Source: Bacteroides sp.
Lineage (GTDB): Bacteria; Bacteroidota; Bacteroidia; Bacteroidales; Bacteroidaceae
NCBI GenBank assembly: GCA_021202275.1
Contig: JAJQDI010000018.1
Span: 257,330 to 321,329, forward strand
Length of the DNA: 64,000 nt
Direction: 5' to 3'
Of this stretch, positions 1 through 9,658 are shown in pieces. Every line of letters begins with the position of its first letter. The first letter of the stretch is position 1. A program made the position numbers and the translations under genes. The notes under the pieces are model-generated. The model worked only from the letters and a program-made list of their open reading frames with translations. It was not told where the DNA came from and made no database searches.

Positions 1-2
1 TA

Positions 3-1289
3 AACTTTTTAGCAGTCATAACAGGCGTTTTCATCTGCTGCTTTGTGACTGTATCCTGTCTTGACTCTAATAAAAACGACTATGAATATAGTTCGGATGC
101 GACTATCCGTGATTTTGCCCTGGACTCGATCTATAAAGACACTTACTACACTTTTACGATAGATCAGCTCAACGGAAAGATCTACAACGAAGATTCCCTC
201 CCCGTGCACGCGGATACGATCATCAGCAAGATCCTGATTAAAACTATCCAAACGAATGGTATAGTCACTGCCGGGGATACCCTGTTCAATATGAATGACT
301 CCGTAGACCTGACCGAACCCCTTGTGTTGGAAGTACTGGCTCTGGATGGGGTGCACAAGAAAAAATACGAAATACATGTGAACGTACATACCCAGGACCC
401 CGACTCATTGGTATGGTCAGACGGACCGGTCAGTGACAATTTCTCCAGCGGAGCTGTAACGGGAGAACAGAAAGCGGTGATTCTGAACGGGCGTATCCTG
501 GTATATCCTTCTCCGGACAGCTGTTACGTCTCTTCCGGTCTTTCCGCGGATATTTCCTGGAGGAGACAATATACTCAGGGACTTCCCGCTGAAGCGGATA
601 TACACAGCATTACTCAATATAGATATAAGTTATATGCAGCTGTTGCCGGAGATGTCTATACCTCCACAGATGGTTTGAACTGGATGAGATCAGACGATCT
701 GAGCGGGCAGGTTGTTACCTTTTTAGCTCCTTTCAGCAAAGGACTGAGCGGAATTATCACAAATTCTATGGGAGAGCAGATATTCTGTATCACAGATGAG
801 GAAGGTGAAAATTGGTCGGAAGATGGTCATGTAGTACCTGCAGACTTCCCGTTGACCCAGATCAGTTATGCCGCGTCCGAAACATCCAACCAGATAGAAC
901 GTATCTTCCTGACGGGAACTTCTCCGGATTCCTCCGGAAAGACACTGTTGTGGCAGTCTTACGACGGATACAATTGGGCCAGTCTGGACGGCGCGGCTTA
1001 CGACAATTATGTTCCTTATATGGAACACCCGACTGTTTTGTATTACGACGATGATTTCTACGTGTTCGGAGACGAATTCAATACCTTTTATAAGTCTTCC
1101 ACAGGAGTCAGCTGGGAAGAAGCAGGAGGAACATTCCTTTTCCCCGAAACATTTGAAGGACGCTCTAAGTATTACTCCACGGTCCTGGACAACGACGGAT
1201 ACATCTGGATCATCTGGAGTAAGACCATCAGACAGAACGACGAGGTCTGGAGAGGAAGACTGAACCGGGTCGGGTTCAAAAAAAAATAA
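3..1289 (+). CDS. Lipoprotein with DUF6242-like N-terminus and repeat-rich C-terminal part (5' end outside window)
   Basis: The frame is open from the window edge. Residues before the first GTG read as a hydrophobic signal segment ending in a lipobox-like FVTVSC, so the gene starts upstream of the window and position 45 is not its start. After the lipidated Cys comes an Asp/Asn-rich linker, an N-terminal beta domain (roughly the first 110 residues) and a C-terminal half with repeated STDGLNW/SYDGYNW/SSTGVSW motifs, typical of beta-propeller or sialidase-like repeats. In Bacteroidales a DUF6242 lipoprotein commonly sits just upstream of uppS, which fits this position. Its function is unknown; the protein is probably anchored in the outer membrane. 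Confidence 0.7.
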   Translation, partial: NFLAVITGVFICCFVTVSCLDSNKNDYEYSSDATIRDFALDSIYKDTYYTFTIDQLNGKIYNEDSLPVHADTIISKILIKTIQTNGIVTAGDTLFNMNDSVDLTEPLVLEVLALDGVHKKKYEIHVNVHTQDPDSLVWSDGPVSDNFSSGAVTGEQKAVILNGRILVYPSPDSCYVSSGLSADISWRRQYTQGLPAEADIHSITQYRYKLYAAVAGDVYTSTDGLNWMRSDDLSGQVVTFLAPFSKGLSGIITNSMGEQIFCITDEEGENWSEDGHVVPADFPLTQISYAASETSNQIERIFLTGTSPDSSGKTLLWQSYDGYNWASLDGAAYDNYVPYMEHPTVLYYDDDFYVFGDEFNTFYKSSTGVSWEEAGGTFLFPETFEGRSKYYSTVLDNDGYIWIIWSKTIRQNDEVWRGRLNRVGFKKK

Positions 1290-1334
1290 ACAAGGCCATT
1301 CGGAACTCCCGCACCTGCTTTTAAAGAGAAAAAC

Positions 1335-2072
1335 ATGCCATTGAAAGAACAGATAGATTTTACACGGATACCTCAACATATCGCGATCATTATGGACGGT
1401 AACGGACGTTGGGCCAAACGACATGGCCAGGAGCGTAGTTATGGCCACCAGAAAGGCGCCGATACGGTACAGGTAATCACCGAAGAGGCAGCCCGCATGG
1501 GGGTTAAATTCCTGACTCTCTATACGTTCTCTATGGAAAACTGGAATCGTCCTCAGGAAGAAGTGGAAGCACTGATGGAACTGCTCTTCGATTCTATAGA
1601 AGAGGAAACGTTTATGAAGAACAACATACGGTTCCGGATCATCGGAGATCAGGCCAAGCTGCCGGAAAAAGTACAGACGCGCCTGGCAGCCTGCATCGAA
1701 CATACGGCACAGAATACCGGCCTGTGCTTAGTGCTGGCATTGAGCTATTCCTCGCGTTGGGAAATAACGGAAGCGGCCAGAAAGATAGCCGGACAAGTTG
1801 TACGGCAGGAGATCACTCTATCCGATATAGATACGGAATGTATAGCCCGCAACCTGGCGACCTCTTTCATGCCCAACCCCGACCTTCTGATACGTACAGG
1901 AGGAGAGATCCGACTGAGCAATTACCTGCTGTGGCAGTGCGCGTACTCCGAACTCTATTTCTGCGACACCTACTGGCCTGACTTCAATCAGGAAGAGTTG
2001 CAACGCGCTATCCTTGACTACCAGCAGCGTGAAAGACGTTTCGGACAAACCAGCGAACAGATAATCAGTTAA
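1335..2072 (+). CDS. uppS: Isoprenyl transferase (undecaprenyl diphosphate synthase)
   Basis: This cytoplasmic cis-prenyltransferase condenses isopentenyl diphosphate onto farnesyl diphosphate to make the C55 carrier lipid for peptidoglycan and surface glycans. The signature [15 protein letters not shown] lies at residues 15-29, with the catalytic Asp at residue 21. The C-terminal substrate-binding motif [10 protein letters not shown] and a nearby WPDF are present. The length of 245 residues is normal. An AAAGAGAAA stretch precedes the ATG. It lies 34 bases before bamA, in the conserved Bacteroidetes order uppS-bamA-ompH, so it is probably co-transcribed with the outer-membrane assembly genes. 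Confidence 0.96.
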   Translation: MPLKEQIDFTRIPQHIAIIMDGNGRWAKRHGQERSYGHQKGADTVQVITEEAARMGVKFLTLYTFSMENWNRPQEEVEALMELLFDSIEEETFMKNNIRFRIIGDQAKLPEKVQTRLAACIEHTAQNTGLCLVLALSYSSRWEITEAARKIAGQVVRQEITLSDIDTECIARNLATSFMPNPDLLIRTGGEIRLSNYLLWQCAYSELYFCDTYWPDFNQEELQRAILDYQQRERRFGQTSEQIIS

Positions 2073-2106
2073 GTACATTTATCAAAAACCAAAATTCACA
2101 ACATAC

Positions 2107-4734
2107 ATGCAATATCGAATTTTCTCCATACTTGTGATGATCATCGGCCTGTTGGGATTCTCTACCCACACCCGGGCACAGGAAATCGACCTGGTGGAAA
2201 TGGACGAGGACAGTCCGAAACCGGTGATCCTCTATTCAGGTACTCCCAAAAAATACGAAATAGCCGACATCCAGGTAGAAGGAGTGGATAATTACGAAGA
2301 TTATGTACTGATCGAATTGTCCGGATTAGGTGTGGGCCAGGTGATCACTGTGCCAGGAGATGAGATCACAGGAGCGATCAAACGCTACTGGCGGCACGGA
2401 CTTTTCTCGGATGCTCAGATCACTGCCGAAAAGATCGTAGGAGATAAGATCTACCTGAAGATCAAGCTGACCCAGCGTCCCAGGATCTCCGATATACGCT
2501 ATCATGGTGTGAAAAAATCGGAACGTGAAGATCTGACCGCGCGTCTGGGATTGGTCAAGGGCAGCCAGATCACTCCCAACCTGGTAGACCGCGCCAAGAC
2601 CCTGATCAAACGTTACTTTGATGACAAAGGATTTAAGAATACTGAAGTGATCATCACTCAGCGCGATGATCCGGACAATGAAAATCAGGTATTGGTAGAT
2701 GTGGAGATTGATAAAAAAGAAAAGATCAAGGTTCACGAGATCATCATCGAAGGAAACGAGGCACTGAAAACGGCCAAGATCAAAAAGGTCATGAAAAAGA
2801 CCAACGAAAAAGGAAAACTGGCCAACTTCTTCCGTACCAAGAAATTTGTTCCGGAAAACTACGAAGCGGATAAAGAGGCTATCGTGGAAAAATACAATGA
2901 ATTGGGTTACAGAGATGCCCAGATCCTGGTAGACAGTGTGTGGAGCCATGACGAAAAGACAGTAAACGTTTACTTAGAGATCGAAGAGGGAGATAAGTAT
3001 TACCTGCGGAACGTAACCTGGGTCGGCAATACGCTCTACCCTTCGGACCAGCTGAACTATCTGCTCCGCATGAAAAAAGGAGATGTATACAATCAGAAGT
3101 TGTTGAATGAACGTCTCTCTATGGATGAGGACGCGATCGGTAACCTGTATTATAACAACGGGTATCTGTTCTATAACCTGGATCCGGTGGAAGTAAACAT
3201 TGTGGGCGACTCTATTGACCTGGAAATGCGTATCTATGAAGGGCAACAGGCTACCATCAATAAGATCATCATCAACGGGAACGATCGGTTGTATGAAAAT
3301 GTGGTTCGCCGCGAACTCCGTACACGCCCGGGAGAACTCTTCAGCAGAGAGGAGCTGATGCGTTCTTTACGTGAGATACAGCAAATGGGACATTTCGACC
3401 CGGAGAACCTGAGTCCGGATATTCAGCCCGACCCGATCAACGGAACTGTAGACATTGCATATGATCTGGTATCCAAGGCCAATGACCAGGTAGAATTTTC
3501 TGCCGGATGGGGACAAACAGGTATCATTGGTAAACTGAGTCTGCGCTTTACCAACTTCTCACTCGCCAATTTGTTGCATCCGGGAGAGAATTACAGAGGT
3601 ATCCTGCCTCAGGGAGACGGACAGACACTGACGCTCAGCGGACAGACCAATGCCAAATATTATCAATCGTATAGTCTCTCTTTCTTTGATCCCTGGTTTG
3701 GCGGAAAACGGCCGAACTCGTTCTCGGTTTCGCTTTTCTATTCCAGACAGACAGATATTAGTAGCCGGTACTACAATCAGTCGTACATGAACAACTACTA
3801 CAACAGTATGTATTACGGAGGGTATGGTAACTACAATTACAACAACTATGCCGATTATTACGATCCGGACAAATCGGTGCAGATCTACGGGATTGCCGCT
3901 ATGTGGGGAAAACGTCTCCGCTGGCCGGACGACTATTTTACATTCTCTGCCGAGCTTTCTTACCAACGGTATGTATTGAAAGAATGGATGTATTTCCCTG
4001 TAACAGACGGAAAGTGTAACAACATCAGCATCAACTTCACTTTGGGCAGAAGTTCGATAGACAATCCGATATTCCCGCGTCAGGGATCTGAATTCTCACT
4101 TTCCGTACAGCTGACCCCTCCTTATTCCCTGTTTGACGGAGTAGACTACGGCAAATACAACCAGAACAACCAGAGCGACGTGAATAAGATGTATCGCTGG
4201 ATCGAATACCACAAATGGAAATTCAAATCAAAGACGTATACCGCGCTGACCAGTGCAGTAAAATGTCCGGTATTGATGACCCGTGTGGAGTTTGGTTTGC
4301 TGGGACATTACAATAAATACAAAAAATCTCCTTTCGAAACGTTCGATGTAGGGGGAGACGGTATGACCGGTTATTCGACCTATGCTACAGAAAGTATCGG
4401 TCTGCGTGGATACGAGAACAGTTCATTGACCCCCACCCGTGGTACGGAAGGATATGCCTATACCCGACTGGGTGTTGAACTCAGATATCCGCTTATGCTG
4501 GAAACAAGTACCAGTATTTATGCGTTAGGATTCCTGGAAGCCGGTAATGCCTGGCACGATATAAAGAACTTCAACCCGTTTGAACTGAAACGTTCGGCCG
4601 GTGTAGGGGTTCGCATCTTCCTGCCAATGATCGGTATGATGGGTATTGACTGGGCATACGGTTTCGATAAAGTATTCGGTAGCAGGCAATACAGTGGTTC
4701 ACAGTTCCACTTTGTCCTGGGACAAGAATTTTAA
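2107..4734 (+). CDS. bamA: Outer membrane protein assembly factor BamA
   Basis: This is the central subunit of the BAM machine, which folds beta-barrel proteins into the outer membrane. A signal peptide covers about residues 1-24 (cleaved after THTRAQ). Five POTRA repeats follow over about residues 50-450, visible as repeated IxIxGN elements (VEGVDNY, YHGVKKS, IEGNEAL, WVGNTLY, INGNDRL). The rest is a 16-strand type barrel with a Tyr/Asn-rich loop near residues 550-600, ending in a C-terminal F (GQEF). The length of 875 residues is typical for Bacteroidales. The stop codon TAA touches an ATG for the next frame, but the likely ompH start is 27 bases further on. Confidence 0.96.
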   Translation: MQYRIFSILVMIIGLLGFSTHTRAQEIDLVEMDEDSPKPVILYSGTPKKYEIADIQVEGVDNYEDYVLIELSGLGVGQVITVPGDEITGAIKRYWRHGLFSDAQITAEKIVGDKIYLKIKLTQRPRISDIRYHGVKKSEREDLTARLGLVKGSQITPNLVDRAKTLIKRYFDDKGFKNTEVIITQRDDPDNENQVLVDVEIDKKEKIKVHEIIIEGNEALKTAKIKKVMKKTNEKGKLANFFRTKKFVPENYEADKEAIVEKYNELGYRDAQILVDSVWSHDEKTVNVYLEIEEGDKYYLRNVTWVGNTLYPSDQLNYLLRMKKGDVYNQKLLNERLSMDEDAIGNLYYNNGYLFYNLDPVEVNIVGDSIDLEMRIYEGQQATINKIIINGNDRLYENVVRRELRTRPGELFSREELMRSLREIQQMGHFDPENLSPDIQPDPINGTVDIAYDLVSKANDQVEFSAGWGQTGIIGKLSLRFTNFSLANLLHPGENYRGILPQGDGQTLTLSGQTNAKYYQSYSLSFFDPWFGGKRPNSFSVSLFYSRQTDISSRYYNQSYMNNYYNSMYYGGYGNYNYNNYADYYDPDKSVQIYGIAAMWGKRLRWPDDYFTFSAELSYQRYVLKEWMYFPVTDGKCNNISINFTLGRSSIDNPIFPRQGSEFSLSVQLTPPYSLFDGVDYGKYNQNNQSDVNKMYRWIEYHKWKFKSKTYTALTSAVKCPVLMTRVEFGLLGHYNKYKKSPFETFDVGGDGMTGYSTYATESIGLRGYENSSLTPTRGTEGYAYTRLGVELRYPLMLETSTSIYALGFLEAGNAWHDIKNFNPFELKRSAGVGVRIFLPMIGMMGIDWAYGFDKVFGSRQYSGSQFHFVLGQEF

Positions 4735-4761
4735 ATGTTTCACTTAAAAAAGCTAAACGTT

Positions 4762-5277
4762 ATGAGAAAGTCTGTTCTAAGTATGGTACTATTGTTTGCG
4801 GTAAGTATAGCCGCGAACGCGCAAAAATTTGCACTGATCGATATGGAATATATTCTGGAAAATATCCCGGCATATTCCCGTATCAACGAACAGCTTAACC
4901 AGGCCTCCGAGCAATGGCAGAGAGAAGTAGAAGCCGTTGCCCAGGAAGCACAGAGATTGTATCAGGAGTATCAGTCTCAGGCAAGTTCTCTGACGGACGC
5001 ACAGCGCACCGACAGAGAAGAGGCTATTATATCTAAAGAGCGTGAGGCATCCGAACTGCGCCGGCAATATTTTGGTCCGGAAGGCGAGCTTTATAAAAGA
5101 CAGGAAAATCTGATGCGACCTGTTCAGGACCAGATCTATCAGGCAGTAAAAGAGATCTCAGAAACAAATGGCTATACAGTGATAGTAGACCGTGCGTCAG
5201 CCACCAGTATCATTTACGCCTCACCCAGTATAGATATAAGCGATGAAGTACTCAACAGATTAGGATATTCAAATTAA
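4762..5277 (+). CDS. OmpH/Skp family periplasmic chaperone (first copy)
   Basis: Skp-like proteins carry unfolded outer-membrane proteins across the periplasm to BamA. The ATG at 4762 gives MRKSVLSM followed by a hydrophobic segment and an ANAQ cleavage site. The ATG at 4735, directly after the bamA stop, would put nine polar residues in front of this signal peptide, so 4762 is preferred. The mature part starts with the family KFALIDMEYIL element and is then a long charged helical hairpin with a final small beta element (GYTVIVDRASATSIIY). Length is about 171 residues. It follows bamA with no real gap, so the two are probably coupled. Confidence 0.9.
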   Translation: MRKSVLSMVLLFAVSIAANAQKFALIDMEYILENIPAYSRINEQLNQASEQWQREVEAVAQEAQRLYQEYQSQASSLTDAQRTDREEAIISKEREASELRRQYFGPEGELYKRQENLMRPVQDQIYQAVKEISETNGYTVIVDRASATSIIYASPSIDISDEVLNRLGYSN

Positions 5278-5282
5278 ATTCA

Positions 5283-5290
5283 TACATTTG
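5283..5290 (+). promoter_or_regulatory. Candidate -7 box for the second ompH gene
   Basis: TACATTTG matches the Bacteroidetes -7 consensus TAnnTTTG and ends 45 bases before the ATG at 5335. No clear -33 TTTG is seen at the usual distance, so this may be a weak internal promoter. Confidence 0.4.
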
Positions 5291-5334
5291 CAACAAACAA
5301 CGATAAAATAATCATTCAAATAAACAATAAAACT

Positions 5335-5844
5335 ATGCTTAAGAAAATTGCAATCGTTATCATGTTAGCCCTCCCTTTGGGCGCATTTGCACAAACCTTA
5401 AAGTTCGGTCACATGAATTCACAGGATGTGATCCTGGCTATGCCGGAATATGAAAAAGCTCAGGCGGAATTAGTGGCACTGGACAAAAAATATTCGGAAG
5501 AACTGCAACGTACTCAGGAAGAATTCAACCGTAAATACGAAGAATTCCAGAGAGAAGCGGAAACCCTTCCGGCAAACATCGCGGAAAGAAGACAAAAAGA
5601 ACTCCAGGATATGTACCAGCGTCAGGAGCAATTCCAGCAAGACGCTTACCAGGGCGTGCAGGAGGCACAGAACAATCTGATGATGCCAATTTATCAGAAA
5701 TTAGACGATGCCATCCGATCCGTAGGACAGGCAGAAGGTCTGATCTATATCTTTGACGTGGTACGTACCCAGATCCCGTATATCAATGAGTCCATGAGCT
5801 CGGATGTTACTGAAAAAGTAAAAGCTCAGTTAGGAATCAGATAA
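5335..5844 (+). CDS. OmpH/Skp family periplasmic chaperone (second copy)
   Basis: This is a paralogue of the preceding gene with the same layout: a signal peptide ending in GAFAQ (about residues 1-20), the beta strand LKFGHMNSQDVI, and then a long coiled-coil arm rich in Glu, Gln and Lys (about residues 40-120). The C-terminal strand region contains EGLIYIFDVVRTQIPYI. Length is 169 residues. Tandem ompH genes behind bamA are usual in Bacteroidetes. A separate -7 box upstream and a strong hairpin downstream suggest that it can be transcribed on its own and that the unit ends here. Confidence 0.92.
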   Translation: MLKKIAIVIMLALPLGAFAQTLKFGHMNSQDVILAMPEYEKAQAELVALDKKYSEELQRTQEEFNRKYEEFQREAETLPANIAERRQKELQDMYQRQEQFQQDAYQGVQEAQNNLMMPIYQKLDDAIRSVGQAEGLIYIFDVVRTQIPYINESMSSDVTEKVKAQLGIR

Positions 5845-5860
5845 GTATATCATCCATCCG

Positions 5861-5915
5861 GGAAAAGGGAACGGATAAAGGAGCAGCTCATTCCTCCTTT
5901 ACCCTTCCCTTTTCC
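5861..5915 (+). terminator. Long hairpin terminator after ompH
   Basis: GGAAAAGGGAA...AAAGGAG pairs with CTCCTTTA...TTCCCTTTTCC over more than 18 positions with small interruptions. It separates the uppS-bamA-ompH unit from murI. The T-tract is short. Confidence 0.6.
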
Positions 5916-5937
5916 TGTTCTATAAGACAGAGTATGT

Positions 5938-6780
5938 ATGAAACAGTTGTTATCTCCCCATCCCGGCCCTATCGGAATATTTGATTCCGGCTACGGAGGC
6001 CTCACGATCCTGAAAAAGATCAGAGAGGCCATGCCCGGCTATGATTATATCTACCTGGGAGATAACGCACGTACACCCTATGGAAGCAGATCGTTCGAAG
6101 TGGTGTACGAATTCACTCTTCAGGCTGTCCGCAGGCTGTTCGGAGAAGGCTGTCACCTCATCATCCTGGCTTGTAACACGGCGTCAGCCAAGGCGTTGCG
6201 GACCATCCAGATGAACGACCTGCCTCAGATCGACCCCCGGCGGAGAGTATTGGGGGTGATACGACCGACCGTAGAAAGTATAGGCACCCTGACCCATAAC
6301 GGACACGTGGGTGTACTGGCCACAGCCGGAACCGTACGTTCCTGTTCCTATCCGATGGAAATACATAAATTATTTCCGGAGATCACCGTCAGTCAGGAAG
6401 CATGTCCCATGTGGGTCCCGCTGGTAGAGAACAATGAGGCAGAAAACCCCGGAACAGATTACTTTATAGACAAGCATCTGCAGAATCTGATCCGGAAAGA
6501 TCCGGATATAGATACGCTCCTGCTGGGATGTACACACTATCCTTTGTTGTTGCCCAAAATAAAAGAACATCTCCCCCCCCATATCCAGGTGGTGGCGCAG
6601 GGGGAATATGTGGCTGATAACTTAAAAGACTATCTGAACCGACATCCGGAGATCGATCGTCAATGTACGAAATCAGGGAAGTGTACCTTCTATACCACAG
6701 AGGCAGAAGACAAATTTATAGAGTCGGCCTCCATATTCCTCCATCAGGAAATCACCGTACAACGTATCACCCTTGAATAG
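5938..6780 (+). CDS. murI: Glutamate racemase
   Basis: MurI converts L-glutamate to D-glutamate for the peptidoglycan stem peptide. The Asp/Ser pair is at residues 16-17 (FDSGYGG). The two catalytic cysteines are at about residues 79 (ACNTASAKAL) and 198 (LGCTHYPLL). The length of 280 residues is normal. It follows the OmpH terminator and shares the envelope theme of this region. The stop is TAG, which shows that TAG is used as a genuine stop in this genome. Confidence 0.95.
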   Translation: MKQLLSPHPGPIGIFDSGYGGLTILKKIREAMPGYDYIYLGDNARTPYGSRSFEVVYEFTLQAVRRLFGEGCHLIILACNTASAKALRTIQMNDLPQIDPRRRVLGVIRPTVESIGTLTHNGHVGVLATAGTVRSCSYPMEIHKLFPEITVSQEACPMWVPLVENNEAENPGTDYFIDKHLQNLIRKDPDIDTLLLGCTHYPLLLPKIKEHLPPHIQVVAQGEYVADNLKDYLNRHPEIDRQCTKSGKCTFYTTEAEDKFIESASIFLHQEITVQRITLE

Positions 6781-6852
6781 AACGTGATTCCCTTTACACA
6801 GGAAACCTGAAACCCCTTCTATCCTATTTTATACCCTAAATAAACAAAATAT

Positions 6853-7080
6853 ATGAAAAAGTCCGCAGATAAAACTCTGGTTGAAGTCTTCGCCGGTTCA
6901 CCCTGGGAAGCTGAACTCATCAAAGGATTACTCGAAAGTCAGGGCATACAAGCCGTATTGAAAGATGGTATTCTCGGAACCCTTACCCCCTATATCAGTC
7001 CGGAGGTGGCTGTTCTGGTGAATCAGGAGAACTATGAATCCGCGATAGAGCTGATCCGTAACCGGGACAGGGCCAGATAG
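6853..7080 (+). CDS. DUF2007 domain protein (small, cytoplasmic)
   Basis: This 75-residue protein matches the DUF2007 pattern: a beta-alpha-beta fold with EVFAGSPWEAELIKGLLESQGI and a C-terminal helix ESAIELI. Members are annotated as putative signal-transducing proteins, but no reaction is established. It has no signal peptide and no membrane segment. It stands alone between murI and proB, and the spacer before proB holds the proB promoter. The gene ends in TAG. Confidence 0.75.
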   Translation: MKKSADKTLVEVFAGSPWEAELIKGLLESQGIQAVLKDGILGTLTPYISPEVAVLVNQENYESAIELIRNRDRAR

Positions 7081-7240
7081 ACGTTCTATTCCAAAGTCCC
7101 ACATCATCCGGATTCACACCGAATATGGCAGAGGTCCGGAGGATTGTGTGTTGTCTCTTTGCGAACAAAGCTATAAATCTGAATTACATATTTATACCCA
7201 CAAGCACATACATATTCCCAACGTGACTTTTATACGCACG

Positions 7241-7275
7241 TTTGACTATCTGTACGACAAAAACACGTATATTTG
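7241..7275 (+). promoter_or_regulatory. Bacteroidetes-type promoter of proB
   Basis: TTTG at 7241-7244 and TATATTTG at 7268-7275 match the -33 and -7 elements. The 23-base spacer is slightly longer than the usual 19-21. The -7 box covers the TTG at 7273, so translation of proB from that TTG is unlikely and the ATG at 7294 is the start. Confidence 0.65.
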
Positions 7276-7293
7276 TCCTCTTATTTTTTAGAA

Positions 7294-8382
7294 ATGGAAC
7301 GACGTTTATCCCGCATTGCTGTTAAGATCGGAAGTAATGTCCTGACCCGGAAAGACGGGACCCTGGATGTCACACGTATGTCTGCTCTGGTAGACCAGAT
7401 AGCGGAGTTGTACAAATCAGGAATAGAAGTTATCGTCATTTCCTCCGGTGCCGTGGCATCCGGTCGCAGTGAGATCCCCTCCTCTCCACGCAAGCTGGAT
7501 AGTGTAGACCAGCGACAGCTATTCTCTGCCGTAGGGCAGGCCAAGCTGATCAATCGGTATTACGAGCTGTTCCGTGACCATAGCATTACCGTAGGTCAGG
7601 TACTGACAACGAAAGAGAATTTCGGTAGCCGCAGGCATTATCTCAATCAGAAAAACTGCATGACGGTGATGCTGGAGAATGGAGTGATCCCGATTGTCAA
7701 CGAGAACGATACGATATCCGTCACAGAACTGATGTTCACAGATAACGATGAGCTATCGGGATTGATCGCCTCTATGATGGATGCGGAAGCGCTCATCATT
7801 CTCAGTAATGTAGACGGTATATACAATGGGGCCCCCTCTGATCCAGCCAGTCAGATCATCCCCCTGATAGCGACAGGACAGGATATATCCGACTATATCC
7901 AGACCTCCCGATCCAGTTTCGGACGCGGAGGCATGCTGACCAAGACCTCTATCGCGCGTAAGGTAGCAGACGAAGGGATACAGGTGATCATTGCCAACGG
8001 CAAACGGGACAACATCCTGGTAGATCTGGTATACGATCCGGAACAGACACCCTGTACACGATTCCAGGCGGCAGCAGAATCCGTATCCAGTGTGAAAAAG
8101 TGGATCGCGCATAGCGAAGGTTTTGCCAAAGGTGAAATCCATCTCAATACATGTGCCAGTGAGATCCTGAACTCAGATAAGGTAATCAGTATACTACCTG
8201 TAGGGATCACTCACATAGAAGGAGATTTTGAAAAAGATGATATTGTAAAGATCATTACCGACCGGGGCGAACCGATAGGAATAGGAAAAGCGAACTACGG
8301 CTCTGCCGAGGCCCGTAAGGCCATGGGAAAACATGGAAAAAAACCGGTAGTACATTACGACTATCTGTATATTGAATCATAA
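7294..8382 (+). CDS. proB: Glutamate 5-kinase
   Basis: ProB phosphorylates L-glutamate in the first step of proline synthesis and is usually feedback-inhibited by proline. The amino-acid kinase domain covers roughly residues 1-250 (VKIGSNVLT near the N-terminus, ISSGAVASG, VNENDTISV, LSNVDGIY, GRGGMLTK), followed by a C-terminal PUA domain (about 270-360). The ATG at 7294 is chosen because the frame's upstream TTG lies inside the promoter -7 box and would add seven unrelated residues. proA starts 10 bases after the stop, so the two form an operon. Confidence 0.95.
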   Translation: MERRLSRIAVKIGSNVLTRKDGTLDVTRMSALVDQIAELYKSGIEVIVISSGAVASGRSEIPSSPRKLDSVDQRQLFSAVGQAKLINRYYELFRDHSITVGQVLTTKENFGSRRHYLNQKNCMTVMLENGVIPIVNENDTISVTELMFTDNDELSGLIASMMDAEALIILSNVDGIYNGAPSDPASQIIPLIATGQDISDYIQTSRSSFGRGGMLTKTSIARKVADEGIQVIIANGKRDNILVDLVYDPEQTPCTRFQAAAESVSSVKKWIAHSEGFAKGEIHLNTCASEILNSDKVISILPVGITHIEGDFEKDDIVKIITDRGEPIGIGKANYGSAEARKAMGKHGKKPVVHYDYLYIES

Positions 8383-8391
8383 AAAGACTTT

Positions 8392-9642
8392 ATGAAATAC
8401 GAAGAGATTTTCAAAAAAGTACGCGCAGCCAGTCAGAAACTGCTGCAAATAGAAGATACGCGACTCAATGAAGTATTGAACCTCCTAGCTGACGCAGTGA
8501 TCCGGGACACAGCTTTCCTTCTGGAAGAGAACAAAAAGGATCTGGAACGAATGGACCCAGCGAATCCCAAATACGACCGCTTGATGCTTACACAGGAAAG
8601 ACTGGAAGGCATTGCGGCCGATATACGGAATGTGGCCACTCTGCCCTCTCCCCTCGGTCGTATCCTTTCCGAATCCGTAAGACCCAACGGCATGAAACTC
8701 ACTAAGATCACTGTGCCTTTCGGAGTGATCGGGATCATCTATGAAGCCCGTCCGAATGTAAGTCTGGACGTATTCTCGTTGTGTCTGAAAAGCGGGAATG
8801 CCTGCGTACTGAAAGGAGGTAGCGATGCCGAATATTCGAACCGCGCGATCCTCCGGGTGATACATCAGGTACTCGGAGAAGCAGATATCGATCCGACGAT
8901 CGTGGAACTTCTGCCTGTGGAGCGGGAAGCGACAGCAGCATTGCTGCACGCAGAAGGCTACGTAGATCTGATCATCCCGAGAGGGAGCAGCAACCTGATC
9001 CAATATGTGCGCCAGAATGCCAGTATTCCTGTGATAGAGACCGGTGCAGGGATCTGCCATACCTATTTCGATAAAGACGGAGATTTAGAGAAAGGAGCAG
9101 CCATCATCAACAATGCCAAGACACGACGCGTGAGTGTCTGCAACGCATTGGATTGCGTGGTGATACACAAAGACCGTATACAGGATCTGCCCGTGCTGTG
9201 CCAGGAACTGATCCAAAGCAATGTGGTTATTTACGCAGACGCGCCTGCTCTGCAAGCCCTTCAGGGAAACTATCCGCAGGAACTGCTGAAACCTTCTACC
9301 CCGCACAGTTACGGAACAGAATGGATGGACTATATCCTGTCTGTCAAAACAGTAGGGAATATAGAAGAAGCTATCGGCCACATCTCCGAACACAGTTCCA
9401 GACACAGCGAATGTATCATCACAGAGAATGTAGAAAATGCGGAATTGTTCTGTAAAATAGTAGATGCGGCCTGCGTCTATACCAATGTATCTACCGCGTT
9501 CACAGATGGAGCACAGTTTGGCCTGGGAGCAGAGATCGGCATCAGTACACAGAAACTGCATGCGCGCGGACCTATGGCACTGGAAGAGCTGACTTCTTAC
9601 AAATGGATCATCAGCGGAGACGGACAAATCAGAAACAAATAA
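8392..9642 (+). CDS. proA: Gamma-glutamyl phosphate reductase (glutamate-5-semialdehyde dehydrogenase)
   Basis: ProA reduces glutamyl-5-phosphate with NADPH to glutamate-5-semialdehyde, which cyclises on the way to proline. The aldehyde-dehydrogenase fold motifs are visible: [34 protein letters not shown], the conserved [10 protein letters not shown] with its cysteine, and [17 protein letters not shown] near the C-terminus. The length of 416 residues is normal. It lies 9 bases after proB and 16 bases before the argF' start, giving a joint proline-arginine unit fed by glutamate. Confidence 0.96.
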   Translation: MKYEEIFKKVRAASQKLLQIEDTRLNEVLNLLADAVIRDTAFLLEENKKDLERMDPANPKYDRLMLTQERLEGIAADIRNVATLPSPLGRILSESVRPNGMKLTKITVPFGVIGIIYEARPNVSLDVFSLCLKSGNACVLKGGSDAEYSNRAILRVIHQVLGEADIDPTIVELLPVEREATAALLHAEGYVDLIIPRGSSNLIQYVRQNASIPVIETGAGICHTYFDKDGDLEKGAAIINNAKTRRVSVCNALDCVVIHKDRIQDLPVLCQELIQSNVVIYADAPALQALQGNYPQELLKPSTPHSYGTEWMDYILSVKTVGNIEEAIGHISEHSSRHSECIITENVENAELFCKIVDAACVYTNVSTAFTDGAQFGLGAEIGISTQKLHARGPMALEELTSYKWIISGDGQIRNK

Positions 9643-9658
9643 CTTAATGTATATACTT

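Noticed and set aside
723..1703. 326-residue open frame on the minus strand
   Set aside because: It lies antisense across the lipoprotein and the strongly recognisable uppS and has Cys/Phe/Arg-rich shadow composition.
7273..7293. TTG start for proB
   Set aside because: The TTG lies in the promoter -7 box TATATTTG; the ATG at 7294 fits the family.
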